Origin: Prorocentrum cordatum
Taxonomy: Eukaryota > Sar > Dinophyceae > Prorocentrales > Prorocentraceae
Direction of reading: 5' to 3'
Assembly: GCA_963575745.1 (NCBI GenBank)
Contig: CAUYUJ010003869.1
Span: 335,065 to 399,064 of the forward strand
DNA length: 64,000 bases
Made by a program: the position numbers and the translations under genes. Under the pieces are notes generated by a model. It made no database searches. It was given only the letters and a program-made list of their open reading frames with translations, and had not been told where the DNA came from. Shown here one piece after another: positions 60,879-64,000 of this stretch. Each line of letters begins with the position of its first letter. Positions within the stretch are counted from its first letter, which is position 1.

Positions 60879-62351
60879 ATGGCTTGGCGTGGCAGTGCTC
60901 CCTGGCGTGGCGATGGCCGCCGCAACCAAGGAAGTGATGCGCCCAAAGGTGTATGGGTCTGGCAGGAGGACCTGGGCGCAGCCACCCCCAAGCCCAAGAA
61001 CAAGAAGAAGAAGCAGAAGGACCTCTCCTACGGTGTCTGCAGCCTCTGCGCGCACTGGGAGTTCCTCTACCATGGCCACCGCGCATGCAGCAGGTGCGGC
61101 GGCCCTTACCTTCCGTCTGCTGCACATGATGGTGATGGGGTTGATCCTAGTCCTGGAGGTGTCGCACCGGGTGCTGCTGCGGTGCCCATGCCACCTCATC
61201 TACTCCAAGAGCTTGAACGGTGGGCTGCTCACTACCCCGCTCTTGCTGGCGTCGCTCGTGAAGCAGCTGCGCCGCCGTCCCCGCCGCTACAGGAGTATAC
61301 TGATGTGGAATTGGATCGTATGGCAGCTGCGGAACAGACTTCCCTCGCCAAGACCGTCGAGCAGGCCACGAAGGCCGAGCGCCTGGCGCACCAGGAGGTG
61401 CAGTGGCGGCTGGACAGGTTCAATAAGGCGAAGAAGCACATGGAGGAGGCACAGAGTTTACACTTGGAGGCTGAACATGAGCTTGAGCTGGCTCGAGCCA
61501 CCACTCGTGAAGCTAATGAACGTAAGGCCTCATTCGACGTACAGACCTTCAAGAATGGGAAGCGTCATGAAGTTGAGCAGCGCCGTCGTCAGCGTGCCGC
61601 CGAAGAGGCTCGTGCTGCCGCGGCTGCGCGCGCTGCTGCTCCTGCGCCCCCCGCCGCTGGCGACATCGGTGCAGCACCCGCCACCGCCCCTGCGGGCGGT
61701 GCGGCCGCCTCTCGTGCCCCTGGCACTGGAGACGCGGCCGCCGCGGGAGCATGTGCCCATGCTAGCGGCGGCGCGGAGGCGCAGCCCATGCAGGAGCCAC
61801 AGCCCATGGAGGAGGATGATGCAGGTGTTCCTTGGCTGCGTGACCATGTTGTGGACTACATGTATGTTGAGACCAACCTGCACACCTTCTCAGATGACGA
61901 CCTCGATAAGCTGGTTGCCCACTCGGCCATCGGCCTGGAGCAGTGGCAGCAGTACCGTCTCCATCTGCAGCGGATGCGAGGCGTTGATGAGGATAACCTA
62001 TCCGACCTGGGCAGTGAAGTTGCCGACAATGACATGGAGCCTCAGGATCGCGACAAGTACCGTGACCTCAAGAGGCGTGCGGTGGAGCAAGGCTTGGACG
62101 TGCAGGCTGCCCAGGAGTATACCGACCTTCTCTCCAAGCGCATCATGGCGAAGGCGGGCAAGCGTGCCAGAGTTGTGTCCTCCGTCACGGCCGACATGTA
62201 CCGCAACTTCTGTGTTGCCACGGCCAAGCAGATGGGGGTTCCACGTGCTGCTGCTGCCGTACCACCTGGACATCTCCCTGCTGCTGCTCCCGCTGCGAAA
62301 GGCGCTGGGCGTGCTGCCGCCTCTGACGCCCGCTCGCAGCAGCCTCTTTGA
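60879..62351 (+). CDS. LINE ORF1: zinc ribbon and coiled-coil protein
   Basis: 490 codons, first ATG after the spliced leader. The N terminus is basic (KPKNKKKKQKD), followed by a C2-C2 zinc ribbon, CSLCAHWEFLYHGHRACSRC (C54, C57, C70, C73). Residues ~130-250 are charged heptad-like sequence (EQATKAERLAHQEVQWRLDR, EEAQSLHLEAEHELELARAT), a predicted coiled coil, then an Ala/Pro-rich linker. The C-terminal part is more globular (LRDHVVDYMYVETNLHTFSD, YRDLKRRAVEQGLDVQAAQE). Such proteins bind the element's RNA and assemble the retrotransposition particle; here that is inferred from position and architecture. No internal stop, so it may be functional. Confidence 0.85.
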   Translation: MAWRGSAPWRGDGRRNQGSDAPKGVWVWQEDLGAATPKPKNKKKKQKDLSYGVCSLCAHWEFLYHGHRACSRCGGPYLPSAAHDGDGVDPSPGGVAPGAAAVPMPPHLLQELERWAAHYPALAGVAREAAAPPSPPLQEYTDVELDRMAAAEQTSLAKTVEQATKAERLAHQEVQWRLDRFNKAKKHMEEAQSLHLEAEHELELARATTREANERKASFDVQTFKNGKRHEVEQRRRQRAAEEARAAAAARAAAPAPPAAGDIGAAPATAPAGGAAASRAPGTGDAAAAGACAHASGGAEAQPMQEPQPMEEDDAGVPWLRDHVVDYMYVETNLHTFSDDDLDKLVAHSAIGLEQWQQYRLHLQRMRGVDEDNLSDLGSEVADNDMEPQDRDKYRDLKRRAVEQGLDVQAAQEYTDLLSKRIMAKAGKRARVVSSVTADMYRNFCVATAKQMGVPRAAAAVPPGHLPAAAPAAKGAGRAAASDARSQQPL

Positions 62352-62352
62352 C

Positions 62353-63141
62353 GACCTGTTGCCTTCGGCCCAGCGAGCCGAAGGCCCACGCTCGCTAGCG
62401 CTTTGCCAGTCGCCAGATGCGAGCACTCAGGTATTTTTTAAGTTTGTGAACATCACACAGTGGTCGAAGCTGACTCAGGACTTCTTGGCAACTAAGGTCG
62501 CTGAGGTGGATGGAGTGTTCATGGCGGAACATCACCTTGAAGGGTCGAACCTGTTCCGTGCCAAGAAGACCTGTCGACAGATGAAGTGGAATCCTCTTTT
62601 CCAGAGTGCTTCACCGTCCCCAGGTGGAGGCACTCACGGAGGAGTTGGGGCTGCTGTACAGCCCAGATTGTGTATACGGAAGTTCCTGATTCAAGCTAAG
62701 GGTGCAGTCCAAGTTGGAGCAGGTAATTGTTGGTTCTTCCTTGAGATGCGTCTGAAGTCATGCACGGTTGCAGTAGGTGTGATCTACCTCATTCCTTCCA
62801 TTGGAGTCTCTGGTGAGAATTCTTCTCGGCTTCGTGCGGTTGCTGAGTTTGTTCGTGGGCTGTCTATTCCGTGGTTCCTGATGTGGGACTACAATATGTC
62901 TGCTGATTTCCTGGAAGATTCGGGTATCTTGGAGCTCATGAACGCTAGGGCCCTGGTTCCCAAAAATGTTGAGTTCACGTGTTCGATTGGTGAGACTTTG
63001 ATTGACTATGTTGTCTGTTCGAATCGGTTGTCTGGATATCTGCGAGTCTCCGCCGACCTCCTGTCCCCGTTCAAGACCCATGCGTGCCTGGACGTGTTGT
63101 TGGACCTTGAGGCTATGGTGGAACCGTCTGTCTCCGTGTGA
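62353..63141 (+). CDS. LINE ORF2, AP-like endonuclease domain
   Basis: A frame +1 to ORF1 carrying an exonuclease-endonuclease-phosphatase domain from about 62430. Expected residues are present: Asn in FKFVNITQW, Glu in FMAEHHL, Asp/Asn in WFLMWDYNMSADFLE (family GDFN), Asp in LIDYVVCSN and His in PFKTHACLDVLL. The domain makes the target-site nick that primes reverse transcription. The first Met in frame after the ORF1 stop (62521) lies beyond the essential Asn, so translation must enter from upstream by readthrough, reinitiation or frameshifting. The frame closes with TGA at 63139, but coding sequence continues in the -1 frame. Confidence 0.82.
   Translation, partial: DLLPSAQRAEGPRSLALCQSPDASTQVFFKFVNITQWSKLTQDFLATKVAEVDGVFMAEHHLEGSNLFRAKKTCRQMKWNPLFQSASPSPGGGTHGGVGAAVQPRLCIRKFLIQAKGAVQVGAGNCWFFLEMRLKSCTVAVGVIYLIPSIGVSGENSSRLRAVAEFVRGLSIPWFLMWDYNMSADFLEDSGILELMNARALVPKNVEFTCSIGETLIDYVVCSNRLSGYLRVSADLLSPFKTHACLDVLLDLEAMVEPSVSV
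62361..62385 (+). promoter_or_regulatory. Hairpin between LINE ORF1 and ORF2
   Basis: GCCTTCGGC (62361-62369) pairs perfectly with GCCGAAGGC (62377-62385) around a 7-nt loop, starting 10 nt after the ORF1 stop. It could affect how ribosomes pass from ORF1 to ORF2, which lacks its own early AUG. Confidence 0.6.
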
Positions 63142-64000
63142 AGCCCCTGGAGATCCCTGAAGCCTATGGACCTGATAACCATTGGTTGAGTTACATGGCT
63201 GCCGCCGCTCCCAGTTTCCTCGAGGCCCCCTTGGTGATGCCCGGTGACCTCCACAACGCGATGCCCGCTCATACTTTGGAAGGTTTGTCTCGAAGTCTTG
63301 GGATACAGTACTCTACCTGGTCTAGAGCGATGGAGCTCCGTGATCTGTCTCGTGCATGTGCCATTGTCACTGACACGCACCGTTACATAGGCAGGGGTTG
63401 TATGCTGAAGCGTAAGGACTCGTCCCTGATGACTCGCAACGTGCAGGCGCAGAGTTTCATGAACCCTGACTTGTCCTATTGGTCTCTTGTTTCTAGTCGC
63501 CTGTATGAGTTGATGAAGTTGACTCGAAAGGCTCCGTATTCTCAGGCCGCGATACAGCACAGGCGCGTCTTGGCTGATTTGTCGTGCCACATTTTTTCTC
63601 ACATCGAGCCTCTTGCGAGTTCTCAAGCAGCTGTGTCGTGGAAGGATTGCTTGAACCAACCTCCCTACGTGTGTCATAGATTGGAAGAACTCGTTGAGGC
63701 TGCAGGTGTTGTGTGTGCTCGTGCATGGTCTCTCGCACATGCCAAGGCCAGGAGCAGCATGCGCACTTGGTTGCAGTCATCCCTTCCCCGAGGTGCTAGC
63801 CCCGTCCATCGCTATTTGAAAGCTGAGGAAAAAGTTTGCGTTGAGTATTTCCTGACTCCTGATGGTATCGTGGACACCCCAACCTCGATGATGAGTTTTC
63901 GGGAACGGAAGTGGAGTAGATGGTGGACCCCAAACTCTGAACAGCGTGTGTGTCTGGAGGCAGGCCTTCGAGAGCTTCGTTCGCAAGCATTGGTCGTTCT
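63123..64000 (+). CDS. LINE ORF2 continuation between endonuclease and RT, incomplete
   Basis: From 63123 the frame (TVCLRVKPLEIPEAYGPDNH) stays open to the window end, about 292 codons without a stop, with normal composition: VTDTHRYIGRGCMLKRKDSS, FMNPDLSYWSLVSSRLYELM, SLPRGASPVHRYLKAEEKVC, ERKWSRWWTPN. This is the expected place of the linker between endonuclease and RT; no catalytic motif is expected or seen. The same frame has a stop at 63108-63110, so the -1 step must occur between 63111 and 63141. It may be a mutation, an error or a recoding site; no classic slippery heptamer is evident there. Confidence 0.75.

Larger units (their letters stand above)
60740..64000 (+). mobile_element. 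Second LINE, 5' part, headed by the DinoSL; runs off the window
   Basis: Order: spliced leader, 117-nt 5' UTR, ORF1 (60879-62351), hairpin, ORF2 endonuclease (to 63141), then an uninterrupted frame to the window end. The reverse transcriptase lies beyond 64000. It shows no relation to the large minus-strand LINE: its ORF1 is shorter with a zinc ribbon, and its endonuclease opens ORF2 with no RNase H ahead. Frames step +1 between ORF1 and ORF2 and -1 at about 63111-63141. Confidence 0.88.

Noticed and set aside
60070-62350. A single 1023-codon frame running from 60070 to 63141 taken as one protein
   Set aside because: Its first two thirds run through pyrimidine-rich DNA, the 5' UTR and the ORF1 region out of frame. 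Only the part after about 62430 shows protein homology.

Overview
The window looks like nuclear DNA of a dinoflagellate. The strongest evidence is a perfect copy of the 22-nt dinoflagellate spliced leader (DinoSL) at 60740-60761. It sits at the 5' end of a LINE retrotransposon, as expected if a trans-spliced mRNA had been copied back into DNA. Supporting signs are high GC, very large simple-sequence tracts, LINE and Ty1/copia-type proteins of the kind known from dinoflagellate genomes, and a host gene broken into tiny exons with several non-GT/AG junctions. Genus cannot be settled from the sequence; a large-genome free-living species would fit.

Layout. 1-2.1 kb: non-coding DNA with (CAG)n, A/T-rich and pyrimidine tracts, and one copy of a ~180-bp dispersed element that recurs as an entire intron at 47.75-47.94 kb. 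2.1-11.5 kb (+): a decayed Ty1/copia-type LTR retrotransposon (dUTPase-like domain, integrase, reverse transcriptase, RNase H), shifted in frame many times and bracketed by ~100-bp direct repeats. 11.5-24.7 kb (-): a large LINE. It has a coiled-coil ORF1, then RNase H, AP-like endonuclease, reverse transcriptase, C2H2 zinc fingers and a cytosine-C5-methyltransferase-like domain, spread over four overlapping frames; one frame change falls on an A-AAA-AAG slippery heptamer. 25.9-26.5 kb (+): the broken 3' end of another LINE. 26.9-33.6 kb: a 6.7-kb satellite of CGA/CCACGA triplets with a higher-order structure.

33.6-60.7 kb: one host gene is recognisable on the + strand, a glycoside hydrolase family 27 (alpha-galactosidase-type) gene. 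At least seven short exons lie at 36.43, 47.56, 47.94, 50.56, 51.28, 54.68 and 57.35 kb. Together they give an ordered, collinear GH27 catalytic domain over about 21 kb; the N-terminal and C-terminal exons were not found. Its introns hold degenerate TTAGGG-like arrays, a 152-bp tandem satellite, CTCACA, GTT, GATAA, GGA and GAT tracts, fold-back elements and several dispersed repeats that recur in different introns.

60.74-64.0 kb (+): the 5' end of a second LINE (DinoSL, 5' UTR, ORF1 with a zinc ribbon and coiled coil, a hairpin, ORF2 endonuclease), running off the window before its reverse transcriptase. No rRNA, tRNA, CRISPR or prokaryotic operon was seen. Many long open frames are only translations of stop-free microsatellites and are not annotated as genes.
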